Notes under the pieces: generated by a model
Told to the model about the DNA's origin: nothing
Database searches by the model: none
Seen by the model: the letters and a program-made list of their open reading frames with translations, nothing else
In this document: positions 34,401 through 48,679 of the stretch, piece by piece
How the letters are laid out: every line of letters begins with the position of its first letter
Position numbering within the stretch: position 1 is the first letter of the stretch
Assembly (NCBI GenBank): GCA_016584305.1
Contig: JACEEZ010024145.1
Coordinates: 41,001 to 105,000, forward strand
DNA from: Chionoecetes opilio
Lineage: Eukaryota; Arthropoda; Malacostraca; Decapoda; Majidae
Direction of reading: 5' to 3'
Length of the DNA: 64,000 nucleotides
Program-made: the position numbers and the translations under genes

Positions 34401-37400
34401 AAAAAAAAATTATAAACTACATTTTTTATTAAGAACTGTTTCAGTTGTTGTATTGAAGGGTAATTGTGATATGTCCCGAAGAAGTACTACAGGGAATTTA
34501 CGGTAAATGATAGATCATTCAGGCTCAAAGGGGCAGAGGAAGTGAGAGCGCGAGACATCTGGCGGCTTAGCTTTGAAAACTCCTCATTCGGACTCCCGCA
34601 ATTGTGAAAGTTGCAGTGTGCGGAAATGTTTGCAGAAGTGCCCACCTCTGTCCCATCCTTTCTATGTGACCAAACCACCTCAGAGTGCTGCCCTTCACCC
34701 CTTCAACCTCTCCACATGTCGTCCCCTCACCCTTACTTGACATTACAAACCTGTTATACACACCTCCATTACTTTCACCAGCCATTCTTCCCTCACCACA
34801 GCCACTTGAACTGCCTGGATCCTTAATCTTTGTCTTTCCTTCAAGTCCCACTTGCATGTGTGATTGTTGGTACAATTATTACATCTGTCAGTCCCCTTCT
34901 TAACCTCCATGCTCCCAGTCCTTCCTCTCATCACACGTCCCAGGGATCCAATTATTAACCCCCCTTGCAGCGCTCTGTCTCGAGTCTCACCTTCCGTGCT
35001 TCCATGTTTGCACAGAAAACAAAATTGCTGAACCTCTTCCAACTTTTTCCTAGTCAGCCTAATTTCTCACTCTTTTGGACACTCAAACACTTAAAATCTA
35101 CCACGTCACTTCTACTCCTTTCAAAACCATCTCTATTTTTTTGTTCACATGCTCCCTCAACACCCTCAACTTCTTTCTTCTATATACATTATCAAACAAA
35201 TTAACAAGTTTGTGTCATTCTCATTTTCCACAATTTGGGGAGGCGGTGGCAGAGTGGTTAGCGTCTCCGAGTGGCGTTCTCGGTGACCCGAGTTCGATCC
35301 CCGATAAGAACCAAAATCCACTTTAAAATCTTTCTGCACCGTCGAGTGGCCTAAGAACACCCACATGCTGTCCATTAATTCTACCTTCGATGGCGAGTGC
35401 ATCGGAGGACACAGGGGGGCGGCATGAGCCTCTAATCACAGGCGTCACTGTAAAAATCCTGCCTGCGCCACCACGGGCGAGGGCCAACCATCACAGCCCT
35501 CAAGTGAACCTCCAGGGGCTACAACCCGGGCCCTTCAAAATCCTGTACACTTTAGACAAAAATGAAAAAAAAAAAAAAAAAAAAAAATCCAAATTGTATC
35601 ATCTGTAAAAAGAATTGTATTCAACAACCATTTACACCTTTCCCCAACTTTTGCTTTCCATTCGCTTTGGTATAGGGGCTTAGGCGTTAGCTACAATCTG
35701 CGGGCCCCTGGTTTAAAATACACCCCTAGACATTTGGCAGTTACCCCTCCCCTGTTCACCTTTTTTTCAGTGTTGGGGTTGAAAAAATGGGTACCTGGGA
35801 AGGAAACGTAGAAACCCCGGATGTCCACTAGCCCTTGTCCGGGGTGGGGGGGGTCTCCCCCACCACGGGCTAAAAGGCTTTTGTGACGGAGATGACACCG
35901 GGGGGCCGCGCATGGGGGTGTTCCCAAGATCATAGAGGGAAAACATGAAAATTGTTTTTTTTTTTCACTTCTGGGGTTTTTTTTTTACTTCTTTCACACA
36001 TGCAAAAAGAAATTCCTGTGAAATTAGAAAAATTTCGGAAATATTTAGGGGTCGCGAAAAAACTGAACAATTTTCTAATAACCTTCAAAAATAAGAAAAA
36101 AAACTCAAAACACCCACATTTTTAGAAAGAAACTTAAAAGGAAAAAAAAAAAACAGACAGTTTTCATTGTTTCCTTTCAAAAAGCCTTCTTTAAAGGGTC
36201 CTCCTTTTTTTCCCGCCCCACATTTTTCCCGAGGGTGGGGACTAACTGGGGGAGTACTTCTCCGTGGGCCGACTTCGGGGAAACCCCAGGTAGCGTGGAT
36301 GGGGCATGCCCCGCTCCGGGGCATCTTACCACCGGGGGCCCAAAAGTGCCCTTTCCCCCACGTCCTTAATGGGTCTTTCCCCCTCCCACAATGCCGGGCC
36401 CTTTTCCCAGGAAGCCCTGTCCGCCGAGTTTCTGAAAAAAGGGGACCGGTTTCGAAGTGGAAAGGACGGGGGGAGGAAGACTTTCTTTTCATTTTTTTTT
36501 CCCCCAATCGCTTGATTCCTTCTTCGAGGGGGGGTTTGTCCAACCCTTTACCCTGCTTCTTTCCACATAAATCTTAAACAAAGAAGGCCATCCCGTTTTT
36601 TTCCTGGGAAAAAACTTCCCACAGTGGCTTTGCAGGGTTTGCTCTGCTCCCTTGGCAACGGTTTGGTCAGGGATATCTTGAATTCGAGGAAGGCACGTCT
36701 TTCCCCAAGGGAGCTTTCACAGAGATGGGTGCTTACCCATTGCTTGCAGACACCAGAGCAACGAAGGGGGCCACTCTTTCCACCCCCGGCCTTCTCTCGC
36801 CCAGTCAGGACAGCTGGATTTCAGCATCTGAAGCTTGAGGCAGTAGGGGCCCTTTGGCCATCCACCGGGTTGATGGAGAGCTCCAGGACGCGAATGGTTT
36901 GGCTGGACCTTTCACCCCGAGGAACATAGGAGGAGGAAAGTTCTTTCATAGTCCCCCCGGGGGATGGTTTTTTCGACATCAACCCTCCTTCGAACCCAAT
37001 GCGCCCGTCCTTCATTGGGCAGTGTCATTGGTGGCAAGAATCTACAGGACCTCCGTGTTTCCACCGTCTCTCTCCGCGGGGAAATCCACAAAGGACCTTT
37101 GATCACGGAGCTTTTGAAGATTCCAATTCAGGACCGAGGAAGAGCCGACTGGCTTCAAAGACACCCTTTGAGGATCCCTCGTGGACAGAGGGGGCAGGCC
37201 AACAAAGCAAGCTTTTTCCGAGGTTTTTTTGCCAATCCGAATGCAAGCACCCTTCACCATGCCAGTGTTCGGCCCTGGTGCGAAACAGAAGGCAATGATT
37301 TGTCCCTGACCCCATTCGCCCCCCCTTTAAGACCACTGCAGCCACTTTGCAGTCGAATCCCAGCTTGCCGGGACCCCAAGAAGGGAAAAAGGCGTCATCT

Positions 37401-40400
37401 TCCCCTGTAGGAGGACGGGATGCGGTCCCCTACGCCGAGAGGGACGGGGGGAGTTTTCCCTCCATGCGGACCAACCTCTCGGGGATCTCCCGGTTCCCCA
37501 GTTCCCCGTCTTTGGGGGCCTTTCTCTCTCCCCGCAACATGCTCATGGACCGGCTCTTCGAGAGCCCTTCCTGTCCATTCCAAGAACTTGAGCGGTAGCT
37601 GCGAACGTTGACGTTGCTTGCCGCACCGAAACTTCTCTCGATCCCAAGTTGAAAAAGGTTAAATCCTTACGGGAGATCATGGGGACTGTTTGGGTTTTTT
37701 CCTTTGGCTTCGGATCCCCGAGCCGGGGAGTCGCGACACGGACTCTGCTGCGCTTGCTTTGGGTTGGGATTCCGCCCTTTCAGTCAGCCCCGGCATGCGC
37801 GTCTTTACGTTCCCGACCCCTTGAGCGATTCCGCCTCGACCCTTCTTCTCCACCCTTTTTCGCTGTCCAGTCAATTCCAGCCATGGATGATACCCCCTGT
37901 CTTCTCTCGACTCCTAGGAACTCCTTGTCCCCGTCCTTCAGTCTGCCCGTTTGGGAGAGGGGGTTGGGCGAGGTCGAAGATTTCTTTTGGGGGTTCCTTT
38001 AAAACCCTCATCCCCCGAGTTTCGGGCCCGTTTTGTTTTTGTCTTTTTGAGGTCATTGTACGCCTTTACCCGCTTTTACAGCTTTTTGCCGGCGGTATTA
38101 CTGTAGTTTCGGAATCCCGGGGGCGCGACCAAAGGGAGAACCCCTCCACCGCCTTCCCGCCCCGCTCGGTCTCCCCATCTCCCGGTGGTGGGGGTAGTCG
38201 GAGGAGGACCGCTCCTTCGTGGTAGCCGGGGTCCGGTGATTTATGTTGGAGCCTTGTCGATCAGCCAAGATTACTGGGTCTTGTTGCCCTGTTTTATAAC
38301 CTGAGGGGGAAAAAAAGTGGAAATTTAGAAAATCCCGAAATTGGGGCACGTCACCTGAATGTTCACTTTGTCGGGACCTAAATATTACTCAATTCCCCAA
38401 AATTTCAACGCAATACTCTTTTACTATGAGAGAACTGGAATAACACACGAGCGTGCAACATTTCAAAACTTTTGCATTTTAGGACACCCTAACGTGCAGC
38501 ATAGCGTATGCATCCATCTTTACCTCTATCCAAAGACTATACTGCATTGGACTTGCTACTCGTGCCCCGCGCCAACCCGCCCATGACCAGTGGAGGCCAG
38601 TTTTGCGATTCCTGCCATTTTAGAACATCACCCCTATTTCCCTTCCTAAGGTTTATCAGTATAAATGATATAACGTTTTCTTCATAAATGTTTGTTCTAT
38701 AATATTATCAAATACAAAACAGTAAAATACACTAAAGAAATGCCATTATGAGAGAGTGAAGAAATATGCATGAACTTAATATATACTTAAACTCTTTGCC
38801 ATTTAATATTTTGAGAGAAAACATTTTAGATGAAACATATCAATAGAAGCGGATTTTCATTAGCTTTCCATTGATATATTTAGTTTTCTGATAAATTAAT
38901 TAGAACCATGCATAAATTAGCGTTAACTAAAAAAATAACATCAATCGGGTAATTATCGCAATAGATGATGTTATTTTTTAAGTTAGCGGTAATTTATGCA
39001 TGGTTCTAATTCATTCATCAGAAAACGAAATACATCAATGGAAAGCTAATGAAAATCCGCTTCTATTGATATGTTTCATCTAAAATGTTTTCTCGCAAAA
39101 TATTAAATGGCGATGAGTTCAAGTTCATGCATATTTCTTCACTCTCTCATAATGGCATTTATTTATTGTATTTTACTGTTTTTTATTTGATAATATTATA
39201 GAACAAACATTTACGAAGATAACGGTTTATCATATATACTGATAAACCATAGGAAGGGAAATAGGGGTGATGTTCGAAAATGTCAGGAATCGCAAAACTG
39301 GCCTCCACTGGAAATAGCCCAAACTGAGTAGCAAGTCCAGTATAGAGTAGTCTTTGCTCTATCTTATAACACCACCCATGTATAGGTTACATAGCCACAG
39401 GGACACCACACACCCTTCTTTACACCTTGTATTCCAAAACTCACTCTTCTCCATTTACCCTGACACACGCCATTGCATCCTTATAGAAAGCTTTGACAAC
39501 ATTCAATAGCTTCCCACCCACACCACACACCTTCCACCCACACCCAACCTTCCACCCACAACCACACACCTTCCACCCACAAAAGCACCTTCCATCTATA
39601 CAACACCTTCCACCACACCACACTACCTTCCACCCACACCACACACTTCCACCCACACCAACACACCTTCCACCCACCACACACCTTCCCCCACACACAC
39701 CTTCCACCCACACCACACACCTTCCACCCACACCACACACCTTCCACCCACACCTCACACCTTCCACCCACACCACACACCTTCCACCCACACCACACAC
39801 CTTCCACCACACCACACACCTTCCACCCACACCACACACCTTCCACCCCACCCACACACCACACACCTTCCACCCACACCACACACCTTCCACCCAACCA
39901 CACACCTCCACCCACACCACACACCTTCCACTACACCACACACCTTCCACCCACACCCACACCTTCCACCTACCACCACCTTCCACCCACACCATACACC
40001 TTCCACCCACACCACACACCTTCCACCCACACCACACCTTCCACCCACACCACACACCTCCCACCCACACCACACCTTCCACCCACACCACACACCTTCC
40101 ACACACACCACACACCTTCCACACATCCACATTGCTGTCCAAACAACTCTAGTCATATGCTTTCTCAAGGTCCGTGAATGCAGCATAAACTTTCTTCCCT
40201 TCTGTTACCATTTCATCAACGGCAATCCTGAGTGAAAAAATTTGATCTAAACATCCCTTATCTTCTCTAAAGCCTCCCAGGTATACTATAAAGACTTACA
40301 CCTCTATCATTGCCACATAAAGTTCTACTACCCTTCCCCTTGTATAGTGGGATAATGATGGCTGCTGTCCCGTCACTGCTACCCTGCCCTCCTCACGCTA

Positions 40401-43400
40401 ACACACACATCCTATGCATACATTCAACCACAGTTTCTTCACCATACATTATTAACATCTCTGCTGTAATCCCATCCTATCTTGCTGCCTTTCATTCTTC
40501 AAAGTTTCAATACAGTAAAACCTCTCGTATTCGGACCCTATTATCGGACTTTGACATTATTCGGACCTTCCCTTTCTATTTTTTAGGGGTCGAAATTTCC
40601 ACTTAATCACCTAATTTTTTTTTTTTTTTTAGGGGTCGAAATTTCCTAGCTATATGCACCAAATTTTTTTTTTTTTTTTTTATAGGGTCGAAATTTCCTA
40701 GCTATATATGCACCTAAATTTTTTTTTTTTTTTTTTTTTTTAGGGGTCGAAATTTCCCCCCCATATATAATCCCCCCATTACTCGGACCACTCCTTGGCC
40801 CCAATTAGTCCGAATATGAGAGGTTTTACTGTAATGCTTCCTTTTGATTTTCTCCTGTCCCTGCAGCCTCCGCAACACCACCTTGCACGGCACAATCGCC
40901 TTGTCTTCACTTTTTACATGCATCAAATTTTCAACTATTCCCTCCACCTCCTCTGACAGCCTCTTTCTCCTTAACATTCTATCATCCACATCTTTCACCT
41001 CATTTTTTACGTTTCTCACTTAAATGTCCCTTTTGTCTCTTCATCTTCATATTCTGGATGCATAAGATGATCCCTGTACAAATTCATAACTGTCCATCCA
41101 TTATGAGTGTAGTGGGGATGCGGTGGCCCCAACACCTCCTATGCCGTGGTCTCTCTACATTAAGCAACATAAAAGAGTGACTGTGTAATGATTAGAGGTG
41201 GACCGGATATTCGCATCCACAAATATTGGAAATAATAGTCCGCTCAACATACGCATCTGCAATAGTGAAAAATAAACCCGGTCCACCTCTAGTACTGGTC
41301 ATTCAGCACCTGGAAGTCGTAGAAAAGGTGGAAAAATAGAAACAGAAAGCTGCAGAGTTTTCCAGTGAAGGGGATGAAAGAGTGAAGATACTGGTTAACT
41401 CTTGCATTAGGGAGATGGACAGAATAGGGATGAGAATGAGTAGAAAGTCTTGTGCGCGAGGCGTGATTTACCCAAGTTTTTTTGCCGGGAATGTCCACTT
41501 TGCTTTTTATTTATATCTGGATAGACAAAGAACAACAAAAATCCTTATCTTGTAGATTTTGTGAGGTTTGGAAGGGGGTGGCGTGAACTGTGCGGGGTTT
41601 TTGGGGGGTCCAGCCATCCCATCGATCGGTCTGCACTAGGGGAGAGCGGGGAGGGGTTTGCATCGAGGGTAGGTTGCTAAATTGCCTCTAACTCGCTTTA
41701 AAACTTTTTATTATTATTTTAGTTGTAGTAGTAGTAGTAGTAGTAAGACGATGTCGTGTGATAACATGCGAGTTAGAGGCAATGATGCAACCTACCCTCG
41801 ATGCACCTGCCCCGCCTCTCCCCTAAGGGTCCTTCAGCACCGGAAGTCTCACCTGGCTCCAGCCCAATCTTCATCACCATGTTCCACAGCACCTCAGACA
41901 GCTGTCCGTGTGCCAGGGACAGCGCCCACAGCCGCGGGTTTAGGAGCCGTGTGCGACACAGAGCCCAACACAAACTCAATGGTGTGGATCCCTTGCTCAA
42001 TAAACACTTCGCTCACTCAACTCTCAACAGGGGGTGGTGGTGGGATAATTTCCCCCTGAAAGGACAATGTTGTTTTACGAGAGGCTGCACGCCACCTCCC
42101 CGGCCCCAACAGAAGACATGGCCCCGGCACTAGTGACATGGAGTGCCCGGGGGCCAGGCCTGGCACCACAGTGTTTTTCAGTATGTACTTTAACGGCCTG
42201 CCAAATGGGGTCATTCCTACGTATATGAATCTGTAATTGTAACAGTTATGAGGAAGATGAAAAAGCAAAGGGATTACGAAGATTGCAGAACAATTTTCCC
42301 AAAATGGCAAAATTCAAGAAAGGATGAGACATTAATTTGCTCAAGTACATATAACAATGGACAGAAATGGGGAAATGGAAAGAGACCTTATTGGACCTCT
42401 AAGCTGGGGAAATATATAATAACAGAAATGGGGATGGAAAAAGACCTTATTGGGACCTCTAAGCTGGGGAAATATATAATTAACAGAAATGGGGAATGGA
42501 AAGAGACCTTATTGGAAACCCCTAAGCTGGGAAAAATATAATAACAGAAATGGGGAAATGGGAAAGAGACCTTATTGGACCTCTAAACTGGGGAAATATA
42601 TAATAAAAAGAAATGGGGAAATGGAAAGAGACCTTATTGGACCTCTAAGCTGGGGAAATATATAATAACAGAAATGGGGAAATGGAAAGAGACCTTATTG
42701 GACCTCTAAGCTGGGGAAATATATAATAACAGAAATGGGGAAATGGAAAGAGACCTTATTGGACCTCTAAGCTGGGGAAATATATAATAACAAGAAAAAA
42801 ACTAGGAGAAAGACCTACAGCCGAGCATATGGATTGGATTAGTATTCCATGATACATAGAGAATGTTGAGGAACACAAGGGTAGCTTTTCACTCCATGGA
42901 TAAAGATATGATGAAGAATCACAACACATCCAAGAAATTCTAGGGAACACCCAGGATAGCCACCAAGACGGTGCACCGAGGGGATGCACTCCCTAGTCCC
43001 TAGTCCCCCCCCCCCCCCGTCCCCGCTAATTCACTAACCTAACCTGGACATTGGTTACAGAACCTAGTCTATCAGGGAGGCTGTGCTCCCCCCCTGATCC
43101 TCTGGTAAATTTTTTGTTTAGTTAATCCCGCAAATTTTGAGACTAAACTTTTCTGATAGATTTTGATGTACGTATTTTGAATGAATCGGATAACCATTCT
43201 TTTGGCAAACTTTCATTTTTTCAGAGCTTAAATAATCTAACCTATGAAGAAAGGCTTCAGGAAATGAAAAGACCAACATTTAAAACAAAAAAGAGAAAGA
43301 GGAGACTTAGTTACAGTATATACATTGATAAGTGGCTCAGAGGGTGACAGAAGACCTGCTAACAAGAGACAAAGAGGCGGGATATTTGAGGCAACACCAA

Positions 43401-46400
43401 TAACAGAATAGTTTTGTTTTCCTCACAGAAGTACTGATGCCTGGAATGGACCACAGGAACAGGTCTTAACCTAAAAACTGCACATCAATTTAAGGAAAAT
43501 CTTGATTTGATGAATATAGGTATGGAGACAGGAGCACTCAAGTCGAGTATACCTCAAGCCCTGTCTGCAACGCCCAGGGAAATACACACAACAGACACCA
43601 GACACAAGCTAAACACACACCAAGCCTGTGTAAGCATAAATAGCAACAAGCTGTCGTCATAAAATTCTCTAAAGTGAATGCCAATGGACTTGTGTTGTGT
43701 TCACCAAATATGTGGCTTGTCCACTTGTCCACTTGTCCACTGTATGTTTCTAGTTTTATCTGAAGCAAATGAGAATGTTTTAATGTTTGATGAATTGTAG
43801 AAGGATTATCTTCTGTCCCAGGTTGCATTTTGATAGTATGGTTTTATATTTCTAGCTTTTCTTTGAGTCCATGTGAATGTTCTGAGGTGTAATGTATTGA
43901 AAAATTAGCATTATATAAATGTAAAAGTTGTAAGTTTCAACATATTGAATGCTAAGACAATTAAATATGGACCATTCATTGTACAACTATCTATCTATCT
44001 CTATCACTGCATGCCAATCACTCCAATGACTGGTTTTCAGCCTGTACTGTAGCTGCTGCTTCCCAAAGGAATTCTTAAAACAATTTATTTTGTGTAACAG
44101 AGCAGCCAGGTAATTCAGGCCACTCCTCTCACCCGGGAATGTTGAGTTCAGTCTGCAGGCACACAAGGACCATCCACACAGTTACCCTTCCCAGTGCATG
44201 CATGTGTTCTCCAAGCAAAGAATTAGTCCCGGCATGGGTTGGAAATAACAGGAGCCGAGCCTTACCTCCTCCACGGGCATTTGTTGCACCGCCAGCTGCT
44301 GCTCCCTCATGAGTGCGCGATGCTGGCTGCGCTTCACGAAGGGCATGGGGATGAGCATGATGGGCACGCACAGCAGCGCTATCACCAGCAGCGCCACCTG
44401 CACTGTGTACTGGCCCGAGTACATCCACACGTCACAGTCTCCCACCGGCTGCCACACACAACACAACAGTCACGGCATTGCTAAGAGTCTTGACTTGTAA
44501 TAATAATAACAGCCCTTCTCACAACCCTTGCAAATAAACATCTACTTTCTAATTGTAAATGTTGTGAGACGGTCCACAGTTCTCAAGGCACTTTGCTAAA
44601 CAATCTTACTCTTACTTAAAACCTTCGAAACTCAAGATATTCAGCAGATAAATATATTACTATGTAGGTATTATAATATTCATATTCAAAATGGTGAAAG
44701 AAATATCATTATAAATCCTATCACTATTCAAAATGGGTAAATAAATATTACTAAAATCATATCAATATTCAAAATAGAAAAAAATATTACTACAAATCAT
44801 ATTGATATTCAAAGTGGTTGATGGGAAAAAAAAGAAAAAAAAATTCAAATGACAAAAGCTTCATCTCATTCTCCCACTCTTGATCCTCCCTGCTGTGTGC
44901 ACTCACATCATCCTGCTTCAGCAAGACCATGTTGATGAAGTAGATGAGGACGGAGGGTGCACAGCCAGCCTTGTGTTGGAGGTCAAATTCCTTGCTGCAG
45001 CCAAAGAGAACCCACTTCAAGAATATCATGACACACAGGTAGCCAAAGAGACCCACCAGGAAGATGATCTGAGGGATGAACTCAAACACGATGTTCCAGT
45101 ACTTGCGGAAGAACCTGTGGAGACAGACAGAGGTGGCGTCAAGGAGGAAACGCTGCACACTATTTTACGGAGACTACTCAGAGCAGACAATAACAGACGT
45201 CATGCTGAAATACTGAGAAGCAACAGCAGACAACATCCACGCAGCAGCCAGCGGCACAAAGCACACCTGACAGCAGCCAGGAGAGGAACACAAGGACACA
45301 TGGGACAGCTGTATAAGTCACCCCTGCACTGTGCACTGCTGCTGCTCTGCCACACACGGGACAGCTGTATAAGTCACCCCCGCACTGTGCACTGCTGCTG
45401 CTCTGCCACACACGGACAGCTGTATAAGTCACCCCTGCACTGTGCACTGCTGCTCTCTGCCACACATGGGACAGCTGTATAAGTCACCCCTGCACTGTGC
45501 ACTGCTGCTCTGCCACACATGGGACAGCTGTATAAGTCACCCCTGCACTGTGCACTGCTGCTCTGCCACACACGGGACAGCTGTATAAGTCACCCCTGCA
45601 CTGTGCACTGCTGCTGCTCTGCCACACACGGGACAGCTGTATAAGTCACCCTGCATGTGCACTGCTGCTCTGCCACACAGGGACAGCTGTATAAGTCACC
45701 CCTGCCACTGTTGACACATGTCCTGCCTGCTCTCGCACACACGGGACAGCTGTATAAGTCACCCCTGCACTGTGCACTGCTGCTGCTCTGCCACACACGG
45801 GACAGCTGTATAAGTCACCCCTGCACTGTGCACTGCTGCTGCTCTGCCACACACGGGACAGCTGTATAAGTCACCCCTGCACTGTGCACTGCTGCTGCTC
45901 TGCCACACACGGGACAGCTGTATAATTTCACCCCTGCATGTGCACTGCTGCTCTGCCACACACGGGACAGCTGTATAAGTCACCCCTGCACTGTGCACTG
46001 CTGCTCTGCCACACACGAGACAGCTGTATAAGTCACCCCTGCACTGTGCACTGCTGCTGCTCTGCCACACACGGGACAGCTGTATAAGTCACCCCTGCAC
46101 TGTGCACTGCTGCTGCTCTGCCACACACGGGACAGCTGTATAAGTCACCCCTGCACTGTGCACTGCTGCTGCTCTGCCACACACGGGACAGCTGTATAAG
46201 TCACCCCTGCACTGTGCACTGCTGCTCTGCCACACACGGACAGCTGTATAAGTCACCCCTGCACTGTGCACTGCTGCTGCTCTGCCACACACGGGACAGC
46301 TGTATAAGTCACCCCTGCACTGTGCACTGCTGCTCTGCCACACACGAGACAGCTGTATAAGTCACCCCTGCACTGTGCACTGCTGCTCTGCCACACACGA

Positions 46401-48428
46401 GACAGCTGTATAAGTCACCCCTGCACTGTGCACTGCTGCTGCTCTGCCACACATGGATCAAAAGTGTCAACCTTCTCAAAAATCTCTACTTAACCCCTCT
46501 CCAATAGTTCCCTAGCAATCCTCTGATAGACAGGAGTGGAGCGAATGTTTGAAGACTATTTCTGTAACTAATCCTCCTAACAAGGCCATGACTATATAAA
46601 AAAACATTAGTATTATTAGAGAACCTGATATTCATTGCAACATGACAACTCTCAGATTTAGTTTGTTACTGGCAAGATAAGATAAGATTTTCATCCTATC
46701 TAGACACTTTGCAAGTACCAACTACAAGGTTATTGACTATACAAAGCGCCGCCACGTCAGCACGAACTAGGCGGACTCGAACCGCTGACCGAATGCACAG
46801 GGACGCTGCACATTGCGGGCTCATGTCTCTACCAACCTTGCCACCCTGACAGGCTTACTGGCAAGAATAACACTAACTACTGATTGCTACAGCCCTCACA
46901 ACCACTAAACATGTCTGAGTCAGGTTCACAAGCTGCCTGCAGACGGCACAAAGGCTTGGTGGACTGGCGAACCTAGGCAACCCTAAAGCAACTTATAAAT
47001 GTGTTTGTGAGTATGACAGAGGAGCCAACTAACACCTGACTGTATAAACTGAAACATGGAAATAAGAACATAAGGAAGCTACAAGAGAGGCTGGGAGACC
47101 TACACGTGGTAGTTCCTGTTACTTAACACTACCTACATCCACCTTTCATCCCCATCCATAAAGCTGTCTAGCCTCCCTTTAAAGCTCCCTATTGACTCCG
47201 CACTAACTACCTGACGACCGAGTCCATTCCAATTATTTACCACCCTATTTGTGAACCAGTTTCTCCCTATTTCTTTTTTAAATCTACGCTTTTCCAGTAT
47301 CATCATTACATTACTCCTTCACTTGGACACTCGAGGCATCCGTTTGTCATGCATTCACTCTCCTGTCTTCCTGTCTCACATTTCTAGATTCACACACGTT
47401 CATTCTACCTTAGGTTTTACTATCACCCAACTGCATGAGTCCCTCTCAACAGTGTCGTTTCTAGCCTTTGGGGCCCTATGCGAAATGGTGTTAGGGGCCT
47501 ATTTTGTAAAACTATGGTGGGGGGATTCCAAGCCCTCTAAGGTGGTCCGGGGGCACGCCTTGAATATTTAAATTCATCAATCTGGTGCACTTTAAAAGGA
47601 AAAGAGACCAAGAGACTTTTTTTTTCTATTAAAAAGGCAAATAATGTCAGCTTGGGCCTTGGTGGCTTTGGGGCCCCTTGGTGGCTTTGGGGGCCCTGTG
47701 CAACCACGTAGCTCGCATATAGTAAGAAACGGCCCTGCCTCTCATTCTTGTACAGCATCTCATAAATATGCTCAACTCTCTTCCTGTCCCTCCTTACATA
47801 ATTCTCCTCTTCTCTCCTCCTCCTCCTCCTACCCATCCTCTTGACATTCTCTCAACTCACTCTCTAATGATTACAAGTCCACTTCATAGGCAATTCCTTC
47901 AGTGTTTTATTGATGATGAATGTAGATGAACATAAACTTGACTTACCATTGTGGCTTCCCAGAGGCTGTGCATGAAAGTATTGTACAGGTTTTGTTGCTT
48001 GTAAGGCACTGAGTGAGCTTCCCCATAAACCCAAGATATTTCTCAGCATGCATTGAGGCCATGATTGGGAATGAGGCTAAAAATTCCACTGAAATATTCT
48101 GTTTAAATTCAACCTCAACAAAATCAACTTTTGCTACAGATAGAACACACAGTAGAGAACCAGAAAGGAAGAAAAAAGGTTAAAATCAAAACGAAACAGA
48201 AGAGGTGAAAAAAAACCTATAAATTAAGCTCCAAAAGAGAATCTACAAAACAGTGGAAGAAGAGTGTAGAAAGGAGAGGAAAAGAAATAAAATATGTAGA
48301 AAAATTAACACAAAATACAGTAAAACCTCTCGTATCCGGACCCTCATTATTCGGACCCTCATTATTCTTTTTTTTTTTTTTTTTTTTTTTTTTTCTCCGA
48401 AATTTTCTAGCTATATAATATATACTTC

Positions 48429-48466
<38 letters not shown>

Positions 48467-48640
48467 GGGCGAAATTTCTTAGCTATATATATATATACCT
48501 GGAATTTTTTTTTTTTTTTTTTTTTTTTTAAGGGGTCGAAATTTCCTAGCTATATATACCTAGATAGATATACCTAGAATTTTTTTTTTTTTTTTAGGGG
48601 TCGAAATTTCCTAGCTATATATACCTAGATAGATATACCT

Positions 48641-48679
<39 letters not shown>

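Larger units (their letters stand above)
39410..41050 (-). pseudogene. LINE reverse transcriptase, broken by a minisatellite and a MITE
   Basis: On the minus strand: [20 protein letters not shown] (about 40,965-40,906), then a pogo-like MITE at 40,511-40,833. Then [19 protein letters not shown] (about 40,470), [15 protein letters not shown] codons (about 40,355), [11 protein letters not shown], and FTDLEKAYD, the catalytic palm motif A (about 40,160). The protein should continue as [17 protein letters not shown]. Instead a 0.6-kb array of [14 protein letters not shown] units intervenes, and then [20 protein letters not shown] (about 39,530-39,470) resumes. Several frameshifts and stops are present. 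Confidence 0.8.

Noticed and set aside
35237..35310. Functional tRNA gene
   Set aside because: A and B boxes are present but the fold lacks a proper acceptor stem, and the sequence continues into a SINE body with poly(A).
36085..38225. Protein-coding genes among many 60-170-codon frames
   Set aside because: Frames overlap on both strands, none shows a domain, and composition is dominated by homopolymer runs.
39441..40152. Open frames of 219-233 codons on both strands
   Set aside because: They cover the 21-bp array. Only the short RT-like ends at either side are meaningful.
44239..45482. Plus-strand open frames of 81-200 codons
   Set aside because: They are the antisense of two well-supported Vha100 exons plus the adjoining array.
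46750..46860. tRNA gene on the minus strand
   Set aside because: The head continues into a SINE body and (TCTTA)n tail, so it is a tRNA-derived SINE.
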